Source of the DNA: JAHEFT01 sp963700705
Lineage (GTDB): Bacteria; Pseudomonadota; Gammaproteobacteria; Xanthomonadales; SZUA-36
Direction: 5' to 3'
Assembly (NCBI GenBank): GCA_963700705.1
Contig: CAVOYQ010000011.1
Location: forward strand, 154,579 to 218,578
Length of the DNA: 64,000 nucleotides
The notes under the pieces were generated by a model. It did not search any database. It was not told the DNA's origin and saw only the letters and a list, made by a program, of their open reading frames with translations. Of this stretch, positions 9,281 through 18,499 are shown piece by piece. The translations under genes and the position numbers were made by a program. Every line of letters starts with the position of its first letter. Within the stretch, counting starts at the first letter, position 1.

Positions 9281-10853
9281 AGGGTAGATTTCTGCTTTCC
9301 ACACTGATTGCAACGGCGGGGTTGTCCGGGTGCGCTGTCAACCCGGTGACCGGGGACCGGAATTTTCAAATCTATGGCACGGACTGGGAAGTGGATGTCG
9401 GAAAGCAGATGTATGCTCCGATGAAGCAGTCACAGGGCGGGGACTTCATTCTCGACCCGGAACTCACCACCTATGTCCAGCAAGTCGGCAATCGCCTGGC
9501 GGCCCAGGCTCGCAGGAAAGACCAGCTGCAATTCGAGTTCAGCGTTCTGAATGACTCGACCCCCAATGCCTGGGCGTTGCCCGGCGGCAAGATCGTGGTG
9601 AACCGCGGATTGCTGATCAACCTGGATTCCGAGGCGGAACTGGCCGCCGTGCTGGGCCACGAAATCGTGCATGCGGATGCGGCGCACGGGGCCCGCGCGC
9701 AATCCAAGGGCATGCTGACCCAGGTGGGCGCCATGGCGACCATGGTCATTCTCGGCAGCACGATAGAATCCCAGTCAGGCAGGCAGGTGGCCATGATGGT
9801 GCCTGCGCTGGGCGCCCAGCTGCTGACCCAGAAATACGGCAGGGATGCGGAACGGGAATCGGACGAATACGGCATGCTGTACATGTCGGAAGCCGGCTAC
9901 GATCCGCAGGGCGCCATTGAACTGCAGGAGACCTTTGTCGAACTGTCCAGGGAGCGGAATGAAGACTGGATCAACGGTCTTTTCGCGTCACATCCGCCAT
10001 CCACGGAACGGGTAAAAAACAACATCAATACGGCCCAGCGCCTGCCCGCCGGCGGTGAAATGGGACAAGAGATTTACCAGCAGAAAACCGCCTACCTGCA
10101 ACGCGTGCAGCCGGCATACGCCGCCTATGACGAAGCCAGGAAAGCGGTGGCGGAAGACAAGCTGGACCTGGCCCAGGAAAAAATGAACCGGGCCCTGTCG
10201 ATCGAGCCGCGGGAGTCCCTTTTCCACGACCTGCAGGGCGATATCTACGCTCTGAAGGACCAGAACAAGCGCGCGCTGACCTCCTACACAAAAGCCGTGA
10301 ATGCCAACCCGGGGTTTTTCTACGGATACCTGCGCGAGGGCCAGATGCAGTACCTGCTCGATAAACCAGCGCCGGCGCGCTCCAGCCTCAACAAAAGCCT
10401 CGAGTTGATGCCCACCGCGGAGGCCCACTACCTGCTGGGTATGCTCGATAAAAGCCAGGGAAACCTACGCCGTGGCCCTGGAACATTTCCAGGCCGCGGC
10501 CGATTCAGAATCTGAAACGGGTCTGAAAGCCACGCGGGAACTGGTGCTGCTGGACCTGGACAAAAACCCGGGAAAATACGTCGGCTCCCGGGTCGCCGTG
10601 GATGCCGATAACCAGGTCTGGGTCCAGTTCGGAAACCTCACCGAAGGTCCCGTTGACCAACATCGTTATCAGCTATGCCTGGCTCGACCAGCAAGGCCAG
10701 ACCCGCCAGGGCAAAAAAACCTGGCGCGGCACGCTGGGCGGCGGCCAGCAGGAGCAACTGAGTCTTGGCATCAAGCTGAATGATGCCAGCGAACTCAGCC
10801 GCCGGGTGCGGGCCGAGGTTACCGGCGCCACCGTGGCGCCCGGGCAGAACTAG
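9277..10853 (+). CDS. M48 metalloprotease lipoprotein with TPRs, two indels
   Basis: This is a BepA/LoiP-like zinc protease: a lipobox (LSGC, residues 16-19), an NPVTG motif after it, the zinc site HEIVH around residue 128, and the third ligand region ERESDEYG. TPR-like helices follow from about residue 280. Such proteins act in the periplasm on misassembled outer-membrane proteins. Two single-base insertions break the frame: an extra C near 10466 (restoring ...SQGNYAVALEHFQAAAD) and an extra base near 10659 (restoring ...TNIVISYAWLDQQGQ). With both corrected the protein ends at 10853 at about 525 aa. Both look like sequence errors. Its stop TAG overlaps the convergent murA stop within CTAG. 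Confidence 0.87.
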
Positions 10854-12193
10854 CCTGCTGTTTCACGATCAATGGTGCTTTCCACGGCCCGGAAATGATT
10901 CAGGACAAGGCGCAGTGCACCAGGGCTAAGCTGATCCGAACCGATCCGCTTGATCCGGGCGCCAAGCGCGCTCAGTTTTTCCTCGATGATTTCGTAGCCC
11001 CGGTCCAGGTGGTAAACGCGGTCGATGACCGTCACCCCTTCTGCAACCAGGCCGGCCAGCACCAGGCTGGCCGATGCGCGCAGGTCGGTGGCCATGATCG
11101 GCGCCCCGTTCAACGCCCGCACGCCACGCACGATCGCGGTTTTTCCCTTGACACTGATGTCCGCTCCCAGCCGCTGGAGTTCCTGTACGTGCATGAAGCG
11201 GTTTTCAAAAATCGTCTCGGTGATCACACCCGTGCCTTCGGCAATCGTATTCAGTGCGGTGAACTGGGCCTGCATGTCCGTCGGGAAACCGGGATACGGT
11301 GCGGTGGTGACGTCGACGGATCGCGGCCTGCGACCCCGCATGTCGAGTTCAACCCAGTCGTCTCCCACGTGGATATCCGCCCCGGTATCGGCCAGCTTGT
11401 CGAGTACGACGTCCAGGTGCGCGGGCCGGGCACGGGTGCACCTGACGCGCCCCCCGGTCATGGCGGCGGCGACCAGGTAGGTGCCGGTTTCGATCCGGTC
11501 GGGCAGCACCGCATACGTGGTGCCTCTGAGGTTGTCGACGCCCTCCACGGTGATCGTGTTGGTGCCGGCGCCGGCGATTTTCGCCCCCATGGAAATCAGG
11601 AAATCCGCCAGGTCGACCACTTCAGGTTCCTGCGCGGCGTTCTCGATAACGGTTGTTCCGCGCGCCAGCGTGGCCGCCATCAGGATATTCTCGGTGCCGG
11701 TCACCGTGACCGTATCCATGGCAATCCGCGCGCCCCGCAGTTGATCGGCGCGCGCCTCGATGTTGCCATTGCGGACTTCGACCTCGGCGCCAAGCGCCTG
11801 CAAACCGCGCAGGTGCAGGTCGACCGGCCGGGACCCGATGGCGCAACCGCCGGGCAAGGACACCCGGGCGCGTCCATAACGGGCCACCAGGGGCCCCAGC
11901 ACCAGTATTGACGCCCGCATCGTCTTGACGAGATCGTAGGGCGCCTCGAAATGCTCCAGGCTGCGCGGATCGATTTCAATTTGCATGTGGTCATCAACGC
12001 TCAGTTGTGCCCCCATGCGCCCCAGCAATTCCATGGTCGTGGTGACATCCTGCAGGTGCGGCACATTGCTCACCCGGGAGGGGCTGTCACCGAGCAGGCT
12101 GGCCACGAGGATCGGCAGGACAGCGTTCTTGGCCCCCGAAATCCAGACTTCTCCTTCCAGGGGGACTCCGCCGTATATCTGGATCCGGGCCAT
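10850..12193 (-). CDS. murA: UDP-N-acetylglucosamine 1-carboxyvinyltransferase MurA
   Basis: MurA transfers enolpyruvate from PEP to UDP-GlcNAc, the committed step of peptidoglycan synthesis and the fosfomycin target. The 447-aa protein (usual length about 420) begins with the GEVWISGAKNAVLPIL substrate loop. It contains the active-site cysteine in PGGCAIGSRPVDLH around residue 115, so fosfomycin-binding chemistry is retained, and GVTVIDRVYHLDRGYE near the C-terminus. It lies one base downstream of the BolA-family gene on the same strand, the conserved ibaG-murA order. The C-terminus is about 25 residues longer than usual. Confidence 0.96.
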   Translation of the reverse strand: MARIQIYGGVPLEGEVWISGAKNAVLPILVASLLGDSPSRVSNVPHLQDVTTTMELLGRMGAQLSVDDHMQIEIDPRSLEHFEAPYDLVKTMRASILVLGPLVARYGRARVSLPGGCAIGSRPVDLHLRGLQALGAEVEVRNGNIEARADQLRGARIAMDTVTVTGTENILMAATLARGTTVIENAAQEPEVVDLADFLISMGAKIAGAGTNTITVEGVDNLRGTTYAVLPDRIETGTYLVAAAMTGGRVRCTRARPAHLDVVLDKLADTGADIHVGDDWVELDMRGRRPRSVDVTTAPYPGFPTDMQAQFTALNTIAEGTGVITETIFENRFMHVQELQRLGADISVKGKTAIVRGVRALNGAPIMATDLRASASLVLAGLVAEGVTVIDRVYHLDRGYEIIEEKLSALGARIKRIGSDQLSPGALRLVLNHFRAVESTIDRETAG

Positions 12194-12194
12194 A

Positions 12195-12425
12195 TCAACC
12201 GTTCTCTTCGGGCGCTAACGTTTGCAAGCCCAGCGCGTGAATTTCATTTCCCATGAATGCCCCCAGGGTCGCATAGACGAGACGGTGACGCTGCAAGGTG
12301 GATTTACCGGAAAAGGAAGGGCTGATGACATGCGCCTCAAAATGCACACCATCGTCTCCCGTCACCGACACGGTTGCGTCAGGAAGTCCTGCGCGAATCA
12401 TTTGCTCTATACGGGTTGTATCCAT
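12195..12425 (-). CDS. ibaG: BolA family protein IbaG
   Basis: The 76-aa product is a small BolA-like protein: MDTTRIEQMIRAGLPDATVSV, then VHFEAHVISPSFSGKSTLQRHRLVYATLG with the conserved RHR/YATLG region. IbaG proteins pair with monothiol glutaredoxins in Fe-S handling and affect acid tolerance (family knowledge). Immediately upstream of murA and opposite yrbG, exactly as in enterobacteria, which favours IbaG over BolA itself. Confidence 0.9.
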   Translation of the reverse strand: MDTTRIEQMIRAGLPDATVSVTGDDGVHFEAHVISPSFSGKSTLQRHRLVYATLGAFMGNEIHALGLQTLAPEENG

Positions 12426-12524
12426 AGACTAGCTTCCTCGTCTCCTGATATCGTCGTCGGTGCTGTTCCGGAAGCCCGACATCATAATGGAAGCAGAACC
12501 GATTCTGAAAGCGATTTGCACAAT

Positions 12525-13502
12525 ATGCTGATTTCGATTGCGCAACTGGCAGGGGGTTTCATCCTTTTGGTCTGGGGTGCGGACCGCCTCGTTGCCGGAG
12601 CCTCGGCGCTTGCGCGAAACCTGGGGGTGTCCCCGCTGATCATCGGCCTGACCATCGTCGCGTTCGGCACATCCGCACCCGAACTGGTCGTGTCAGCTGT
12701 AGCGGCTTATCGCGGCAACCCGGGGCTGGCAGTGGGAAACGCGATTGGTTCGAACATCGCGAACATCGGGCTGATCCTGGGCCTCACTGCGGTGGTTTAC
12801 CCGCTCAGGGTTGAATCAGAAACGCTCAAGCGCGAGTACCCGCTCCTGATGCTGATCATGATTTCGGCGCTGATCATGGCGTCCGACCTCATTTACGACC
12901 GCACCGAGGGAATGTTGCTGTTGACCGGCCTGGTCGCGTTGGTGATCTGGATGATTCGATTCGGTATGAGACGCGGGCCGGAGGATCCCCTGGCGGAGGA
13001 GTTTGCTGCGGAAATCCCGGTCGATATGCCCACGCGCATCGCCGTGATCTGGTTGATCGTGGGCCTCGTGGTCCTGCCCATCAGCTCCCAGTTCCTGGTT
13101 GAAGGCGCGCTCTTTATCGCCCGCAGTCTGCACGTTTCCGAAACCGTCATCGGCCTGACCATCATTGCTTTCGGGACCAGCCTGCCCGAACTCGCCGCTT
13201 CGCTGACCAGCGCGCTGCGCGAGGAGGATGACCTGGCGATCGGCAACGTCATCGGCTCCAACATGTTCAACATACTCGGTGTCCTGGGAATCGCTGCCAT
13301 CACGAAACCGGTTGACGTCGAATTATTGATGTTGAAGCAGGACTTTCCCGTGATGTTCCTGTTCTCGGTGCTGCTGTTTTTCATGGCTTACGGCATCCAG
13401 GGTCCTGGCCGAATCAGCAGGAGATCGGGATTCCTCCTGCTTTCCCTGTTTTTTGCCTACCAGGTCCTCGTGTGGATAACCGCGACCCGCGTGGCGCCGT
13501 GA
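12525..13502 (+). CDS. yrbG: Calcium/sodium antiporter, YrbG type
   Basis: The 325-aa protein is a CaCA-family cation exchanger with two homologous halves in inverted topology. Each half carries the ion-binding alpha repeat: TIVAFGTSAPELVVSAVAA around residue 40 and TIIAFGTSLPELAASLTSA around residue 210, each followed by an AIGSNIANI or VIGSNMFNI segment. About ten membrane helices are expected. An upstream in-frame extension to 12222 exists but runs antisense through ibaG and lacks antiporter features, so the ATG at 12525 is preferred. First gene of the yrbG-kds-lpt-rpoN cluster. Confidence 0.92.
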   Translation: MLISIAQLAGGFILLVWGADRLVAGASALARNLGVSPLIIGLTIVAFGTSAPELVVSAVAAYRGNPGLAVGNAIGSNIANIGLILGLTAVVYPLRVESETLKREYPLLMLIMISALIMASDLIYDRTEGMLLLTGLVALVIWMIRFGMRRGPEDPLAEEFAAEIPVDMPTRIAVIWLIVGLVVLPISSQFLVEGALFIARSLHVSETVIGLTIIAFGTSLPELAASLTSALREEDDLAIGNVIGSNMFNILGVLGIAAITKPVDVELLMLKQDFPVMFLFSVLLFFMAYGIQGPGRISRRSGFLLLSLFFAYQVLVWITATRVAP

Positions 13503-13580
13503 GCCGTTGGTTGAACCTGCTGTTTTGCTTCTCCGTGACAGGTAAACTAGCACGGTCTGAATGACCGCTGCCGGAGGTTT

Positions 13581-14552
13581 ATGAACAAAGACGCCATAAA
13601 GGTCCTGGCGAAAGCCGTCATAGAAACCCAGGCCAGTGCCATCACTGGTCTGCTGGACCGGATTGACGACAAATTCCTGGCAGCCTGCAAGCACCTGTTG
13701 GAATGCCGGGGCCGGGTTGTCGTTATCGGCATGGGAAAATCAGGCCACATCGGCGGCAAGATCGCCGCAACCCTGGCCAGCACCGGAACCCCGGCCTTTT
13801 TCGTCCACCCCGCGGAAGCCAGCCACGGCGACCTGGGAATGATCAAACCGGTGGACGTCGTGCTGGCTCTGTCAAACTCCGGTGAAACCGAAGAGATAAA
13901 CGCAATACTGCCGTTGTTGAAGCGGATAGGCGTGGCCATCGTGGCATTGACCGGAAACCCGGATTCCACACTGGCCCGGCACGCCGACGTGCACCTGGAC
14001 GTAAGCGTAGCAAAGGAAGCATGCCCGCTGGGCCTGGCGCCCACCTCGAGCACTACGGCGGCCCTCGTGATGGGAGATGCACTGGCGATTTCGCTGTTGG
14101 AGACACGCGGGTTCACCCGGGAAGATTTTGCCGTATCGCACCCGGCGGGACGCATCGGCAGGCGACTGCTCATTCACATCAGGGACATCATGCACACCGG
14201 GGATGAGCTTCCCTGTGTCAGCCTGGACGCCTCGATCAGCCAGGCGATCGTGGAAATGACCGCCAAGCGGCTTGGCATGACTGCCGTGCTGGACTCCGGA
14301 CGCAGGGTGGCCGGCATTTACACCGACGGCGACCTGCGCAGGACACTGGATGCAGGGCTTGACCCGCACACGACACCGGTCAGCGAAGTCATGACCGTTG
14401 GCGGCCAGAGCATCACTCCCGATGCGCTCGCCATGGAGGCCATGCAGAAGATGCAGGCACACGCGATCCAGGGTTTGCTCGTCATCTCGGAAGACGGGGA
14501 CCTGGTGGGTGCGCTCAATTTCCAGGACCTGTTGAAAGCGGGAGTCGTGTAA
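13581..14552 (+). CDS. kdsD: D-arabinose 5-phosphate isomerase KdsD
   Basis: KdsD isomerises ribulose 5-phosphate to arabinose 5-phosphate, the first step of Kdo synthesis for lipopolysaccharide. The 323-aa protein has an N-terminal SIS domain (VVVIGMGKSGHIGGKIAATLAS; LSNSGETEEI) and two C-terminal CBS domains (IMHTGDELPCVSL onward; SEVMTVGGQSITPDALAMEA onward). Length matches the family (about 325 aa). A GGAGG site lies just before the ATG. The stop codon is followed directly by an ATG for kdsC. Confidence 0.95.
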   Translation: MNKDAIKVLAKAVIETQASAITGLLDRIDDKFLAACKHLLECRGRVVVIGMGKSGHIGGKIAATLASTGTPAFFVHPAEASHGDLGMIKPVDVVLALSNSGETEEINAILPLLKRIGVAIVALTGNPDSTLARHADVHLDVSVAKEACPLGLAPTSSTTAALVMGDALAISLLETRGFTREDFAVSHPAGRIGRRLLIHIRDIMHTGDELPCVSLDASISQAIVEMTAKRLGMTAVLDSGRRVAGIYTDGDLRRTLDAGLDPHTTPVSEVMTVGGQSITPDALAMEAMQKMQAHAIQGLLVISEDGDLVGALNFQDLLKAGVV

Positions 14553-14562
14553 ATGTCTGTCG

Positions 14563-15108
14563 TTGATCTGTCCGGATTTCGATAGCCTGCTGATCGAAAA
14601 AGCCAGCCGGATTGCAATGCTGGTGCTGGATGTGGATGGCGTGATGACCGACGGGCGCCTGTATTTCGACAACCAGGGAAACGAAATGAAGGCGTTCTGC
14701 ACCCAGGACGGCCTGGGGATGAGGGTGTTGCAAAAATGTGGCATCGTTCTGGCCATCATCACCGGCCGGCAGTCGGAGATCGTCACCCACCGCGCCGCCC
14801 AGTTGGGCGTGAAGCACGTTTACCAGGGACGCATCGATAAACTGAACGCTTTTAACGAATTGCTTTCTGATACAGGTATGGAAGAGTCCAACATCTGTTA
14901 TGCCGGGGATGACTGGATCGATTTACCGGTGCTGGACAGGGTGGGACTCTCGGTTTCGGTGCCCGACGCCGATGCCGTGGTCAAAAACCGCGTCCACTGG
15001 GTCACTTCGCGCCGGGGCGGTCATGGTGCGGTACGTGAGATCTGTGACCTCATTCTTGCAGCCCGGGGCCTCGACCAGCACGTGATGGACGGGATATTCA
15101 GCCAGTGA
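14563..15108 (+). CDS. kdsC: Kdo 8-phosphate phosphatase KdsC
   Basis: KdsC removes phosphate from Kdo 8-phosphate. The 181-aa protein is a HAD-superfamily enzyme of the C0 type: MLVLDVDGVMTDGRLYF carries the nucleophile Asp, IITGRQSEIV the second motif and CYAGDDWIDLPVL the metal-binding acidic residues. The open frame begins with a TTG at 14563. However, an ATG at 14553, right after the kdsD stop, gives MSVVDLS and, if one G near 14572 is an insertion error, continues as DFDSLLIEKASRIAML in frame. I think 14553 is the true start. Its end overlaps lptC (GTGA). Confidence 0.93.
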   Translation: MICPDFDSLLIEKASRIAMLVLDVDGVMTDGRLYFDNQGNEMKAFCTQDGLGMRVLQKCGIVLAIITGRQSEIVTHRAAQLGVKHVYQGRIDKLNAFNELLSDTGMEESNICYAGDDWIDLPVLDRVGLSVSVPDADAVVKNRVHWVTSRRGGHGAVREICDLILAARGLDQHVMDGIFSQ

Positions 15109-15668
15109 TCCAGCGGAGAACCCATCGCGGAATCCTGGTTCTGGCGCTGCTGGCTGCAATTTCCTGGATGATTTCCAGGCAGTCCGAAGAGGTGGACGAA
15201 CGCCCCATCCGCAAACTCGACACCCGCCTCAACTACGCGTTGTATGATTTTTCCGGCCGGCTGCTCAACGCGGAGGGCGAAGTCAACTATGAATTCCAGG
15301 CCCCTGTGCTGCGCAGCAACGCCCGCAGCGGTGTGGGCACGATCGAAAGTCCGGAAATTCGAATTCAGCAGGAAGATGAACAGTGGTACATTACCGCAGA
15401 GTCTGCAATCGTCACCGCCGACCAGGAACACGTCTCACTGATGGGCGATGTCTACCTGGCAAGAGAAATCCCGTCCACCGGGGATCTGTTGGAAATTTCG
15501 ACAATGGACGTCATGTTGAATGTTACGCCAAGAACCGCGAGCAGCGATTCGGACATTAAGATCACGCATTTCAATGACAGGCTGGATGCCACAGGCATGA
15601 AACTGGACATGATTGCCGGCAGGTTTGAATTGATGAAGGATGTACGGGCATATTATGAAATTCCATGA
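15105..15668 (+). CDS. lptC: LPS export protein LptC
   Basis: LptC is the bitopic inner-membrane protein that passes lipopolysaccharide from LptBFG to LptA. The 187-aa protein has one N-terminal membrane helix (HRGILVLALLAAISWMIS) and a periplasmic beta-jellyroll domain containing YALYDFSGRLLNAEGEV and YITAESAIVTADQEHVSLMGDV, typical of LptC. Start is a GTG at 15105 overlapping the kdsC stop. It overlaps lptA by 14 bases. Confidence 0.92.
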   Translation: MIQRRTHRGILVLALLAAISWMISRQSEEVDERPIRKLDTRLNYALYDFSGRLLNAEGEVNYEFQAPVLRSNARSGVGTIESPEIRIQQEDEQWYITAESAIVTADQEHVSLMGDVYLAREIPSTGDLLEISTMDVMLNVTPRTASSDSDIKITHFNDRLDATGMKLDMIAGRFELMKDVRAYYEIP

Positions 15669-16248
15669 AATGTTCCTGCCGGTGGCAGGCCTGATTTTGC
15701 TCGTTTTTCCATTCTCGCTGCCGGCCCTCGAAACCGACCGGCAACAACCGCTGGAGGTCAACGCCGACTCGACCGATGGCACGCTGGGCGACGGACTGGC
15801 GACACTTAAAGGCAACGTGGAAATTCGACAGGGTTCCCTGTTGATACAATCGGATATGGCACAGGTTGAAAAAGTCGATGGCCGGGTGCGGCGATTCGAA
15901 TTGAACGGCAGTCCTGTCCGTTTGCAGCAGGAAATTGAGGGTGAGGGCCTGGTCTCTGCCGAAGCCCTGAAAATCGACTACGTGGTGGCGACCGGAATCG
16001 TGACGCTGACAGGCTCTGCCGACGTGGTCCACCCCCAGTACCACATCAGCGGCGAAGTACTCGAATATGACATGAATTCGCAGCACTTCAAGGGTAGCGG
16101 AGGCGACGGCAACGGACGCATCCGGATTCAGCTGGACCCGGAAGTCGTGCCTGGAAACACGCCCGGCCCTGTCGATCCGGACAAAACCGAACCGGGAGCC
16201 GCTGCTGCACCCGCTGACGCCGCCACTGAAGACGGGGATACGGGCTGA
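15655..16248 (+). CDS. lptA: Periplasmic LPS bridge protein LptA
   Basis: LptA forms the periplasmic filament carrying lipopolysaccharide to LptDE. From the ATG at 15655 the product is 197 aa: a signal peptide (MKFHEMFLPVAGLILLVFPF), then the OstA-type beta-jellyroll with QQPLEVNADSTDGTLGDGLA, LKGNVEIRQGSLLIQSD and VTLTGSADVVHPQYHISGE. The C-terminus is a Pro/Ala/Asp-rich tail of about 40 residues. An in-frame ATG at 15640 is less likely because it precedes the signal peptide by only five polar residues. Confidence 0.93.
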   Translation: MKFHEMFLPVAGLILLVFPFSLPALETDRQQPLEVNADSTDGTLGDGLATLKGNVEIRQGSLLIQSDMAQVEKVDGRVRRFELNGSPVRLQQEIEGEGLVSAEALKIDYVVATGIVTLTGSADVVHPQYHISGEVLEYDMNSQHFKGSGGDGNGRIRIQLDPEVVPGNTPGPVDPDKTEPGAAAAPADAATEDGDTG

Positions 16249-16252
16249 GCAC

Positions 16253-16972
16253 ATGCTGAAAGCCATCAACATCAGCAAGTCATTCGGGAAACGACAGGTC
16301 GTCAACGGCGTGACCATGCAGGTTGAGCCCGGTGAAGTCGTCGGCCTGCTGGGACCGAACGGGGCCGGAAAAACCACCTGTTTTTACATGATCGTCGGGC
16401 TGGTTCCCGTGGGTAGTGGACAGATCCTGGTTGACGAGGTAGACGTCACCCACCAGCCAGTCAACGTTCGGTCCGCGCTGGGTGTTGGATACCTGCCCCA
16501 GGATGCATCGATTTTTCGCAAGCTTTCCGTGGCGGATAACATCATGGCCATTCTTGAAATACGCAAGAGCCTGAACCCGGCCCAACGAAAAGAAGAACAA
16601 CAAAAATTACTGGAAGATCTCGGAATTGCGCATCTCGCCGATCAGAAAGGAATCAGTCTTTCCGGCGGCGAGCGCAGGCGGGCGGAAATTGCCAGGGCGC
16701 TGGCGGCCGGCCCCCGCTTCATCCTGCTCGACGAGCCGTTTGCCGGGGTAGACCCGATCTCGGTCATTGAAATACAGAAGATTGTCTCACACCTCACCGA
16801 CCTCGGAATCGGCGTGCTGATCACCGACCACAACGTGCGGGAAACGCTCGGGATTTGTGACCACGCTTACATCCTGAACGACGGCCAGGTGCTGGCGGAA
16901 GGTGATCCGGCAACCATCATTGCGAACGACGAAGTGCGAAAAGTCTATCTCGGCAAAGACTTCAGCCTCTGA
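16253..16972 (+). CDS. lptB: LPS export ABC ATPase LptB
   Basis: LptB is the cytoplasmic ATPase of the LptBFGC lipopolysaccharide extractor. The 239-aa protein has Walker A GPNGAGKTT, the signature LSGGERRRAEIARAL, Walker B FILLDEPFAGVDP and the H-loop TDHNVRET, as in the family. Four bases after lptA and seven before rpoN, so all are likely on one transcript. lptF and lptG are not in the window, as is usual. Confidence 0.96.
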   Translation: MLKAINISKSFGKRQVVNGVTMQVEPGEVVGLLGPNGAGKTTCFYMIVGLVPVGSGQILVDEVDVTHQPVNVRSALGVGYLPQDASIFRKLSVADNIMAILEIRKSLNPAQRKEEQQKLLEDLGIAHLADQKGISLSGGERRRAEIARALAAGPRFILLDEPFAGVDPISVIEIQKIVSHLTDLGIGVLITDHNVRETLGICDHAYILNDGQVLAEGDPATIIANDEVRKVYLGKDFSL

Positions 16973-16979
16973 CCCGCAA

Positions 16980-18419
16980 ATGGCTGATCATTCCCTTCAA
17001 CTCAGACTCACTCAAAAGCTGGCGCTTGCGCCTCAATTGCAACAGGCCATTCGCCTGCTGCAACTGAACCGGATTGAACTGCGGGAATACATCCAGGAAG
17101 TATTGGACTCCAACCCGATACTCGAACGGGCGGAAGGCGATACCGGTGCGGAAAATACCGAGTTGGACAAACCGCAACAGGCCGAAGGCGAATCCGAAGA
17201 CTGGAGTGAGCAACAGGAGTGGGAATCGGAAAGCCTGGCCGGCGAACAATGGCTGGAGACCAATTCCTACGAAGGTTTCACCGGCGAATCCCAGATTGCC
17301 GATACCAGCGCCGATTCCCTGCGCGAACACCTGCTGTGGCAGATCAACCTGGCGCATTTCAGCGATATTGATGCGGCGATCGCGCGAGCGATCGTTTACG
17401 GCCTGGACGAAGACGGCTACCTGCACGACAGCCTCGACGACGTCAGGGCAAGCCTTGCTCCCGAACTTCTGGTCGAGGAAGATGAAATACTGGCCGTCCT
17501 GCACCGGGTACAACGGCTCGAACCGGTTGGCGTGGCTACCCGTGATGCGGCGGAATGCATCCGGGTACAACTTTCCGTGCTCCCTTCCGATACCAAGTCC
17601 AGGGATCTTGCGCTGCGAATAGCGCGCGACTACCTCGAGCTGGTTGCCCGCCACGATTTCGACGAGCTCCGGAAACGCACCGGCGCGGATGAAAAGGCGC
17701 TGGCCAGGGCTCTCGACCTGATCCAGTCGCTTGAGCCCAGACCGGGCGCCCGCTATGACAACCGCCGTGACGAATACCTGGTACCGGACATCTATGTGAC
17801 GCGGGCTGGCGACGGCTGGCGCGTTTCACTCAATCCCGAAAACGACCCCGGGCTGAAGCTCAACAAGTTTTACATAGACCTTTTGCGAAAATCCGGCGGC
17901 TCGGACGCCGACTACCTTAAAGGGCGGTTGCAGGAGGCACGCTGGCTGATGTCCAGCCTGGAAATGAGAAACCAGACCCTGCTGAAGGTGGCGCAAAGCA
18001 TTGTCGATGTCCAGGTGGATTTCCTCGAGCACGGAGAGATGGCCATGAAGCCACTGGTTCTCAGGGAAATTTCCGAAGCCATCGGTGTTCACGAATCTAC
18101 TGTTTCGCGCGCAACTACCCGGAAATACATGCTGACACCACGAGGATTGTTCGAACTGAAATATTTTTTTTCCAGCTACGTGCAAACCGATCGCGGCGGC
18201 TCCATCAGCGCAACCGCGGTTAAAGCCAGACTCCAGGCGTTGCTGGCGAAAGAGCCTCCCACCAAACCGCTCAGCGACCAGGACCTTGCTGATTTATTGC
18301 GCCAGACGGGTATCGTCGTGGCCAGGCGAACCGTGGCCAAGTATCGCGAAACCCTCGGCGTCGGATCATCGAGTGAACGCAGACGACTTTACCGCCGCAA
18401 CCCCCTGGCAAACAGGTAG
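16980..18419 (+). CDS. rpoN: RNA polymerase sigma-54 factor RpoN
   Basis: Sigma-54 directs polymerase to -24/-12 promoters and needs AAA+ activators such as PilR (55947). The 479-aa protein begins MADHSLQLRLTQKLALAPQL (Q-rich region I that contacts activators), has an acidic region II, a core-binding domain, the helix-turn-helix segment EAIGVHESTVSRATTRKY and the RpoN box ARRTVAKYR near the C-terminus. The ATG at 16980 is preferred over upstream codons inside lptB. The candidate target promoter at 59119-59134 is in this same window. Confidence 0.96.
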   Translation: MADHSLQLRLTQKLALAPQLQQAIRLLQLNRIELREYIQEVLDSNPILERAEGDTGAENTELDKPQQAEGESEDWSEQQEWESESLAGEQWLETNSYEGFTGESQIADTSADSLREHLLWQINLAHFSDIDAAIARAIVYGLDEDGYLHDSLDDVRASLAPELLVEEDEILAVLHRVQRLEPVGVATRDAAECIRVQLSVLPSDTKSRDLALRIARDYLELVARHDFDELRKRTGADEKALARALDLIQSLEPRPGARYDNRRDEYLVPDIYVTRAGDGWRVSLNPENDPGLKLNKFYIDLLRKSGGSDADYLKGRLQEARWLMSSLEMRNQTLLKVAQSIVDVQVDFLEHGEMAMKPLVLREISEAIGVHESTVSRATTRKYMLTPRGLFELKYFFSSYVQTDRGGSISATAVKARLQALLAKEPPTKPLSDQDLADLLRQTGIVVARRTVAKYRETLGVGSSSERRRLYRRNPLANR

Positions 18420-18460
18420 GAATGGGGGCAAAGCCAAGTGCCGGAGTTTGGAATGGAGGC

Positions 18461-18499
18461 AGAGTCAAGCGCCGGAATTTAACCCCGGCTCTTGACTCT
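18461..18499. terminator. Strong hairpin after rpoN; REP-like or terminator
   Basis: Arms AGAGTCAAGCGCCGG (18461-18475) and CCGGCTCTTGACTCT (18485-18499) pair at 14 of 15 positions around a 9-base loop, 41 bases past the rpoN stop. The left arm region is a near copy of the preceding 18425-18450 stretch (GCCAAGTGCCGGAGTTT versus GTCAAGCGCCGGAATTT). The run after it is C-rich with only a few T, so it may be an RNA-stabilising or REP-type element and not a classical terminator. The rest of the 18420-18693 gap is AT-richer and probably holds the hpf promoter, but I could not pick one. Confidence 0.55.

Noticed and set aside
10895..11911. A 338-codon open frame on the plus strand
   Set aside because: It is antisense to murA, composed of His/Gln/Arg/Gly-rich shadow sequence typical of GC-rich DNA, with no recognisable domain.
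12222..12524. A 101-residue N-terminal extension of the calcium antiporter
   Set aside because: It overlaps ibaG on the other strand and lacks membrane or antiporter features; the ATG at 12525 gives the normal family start.
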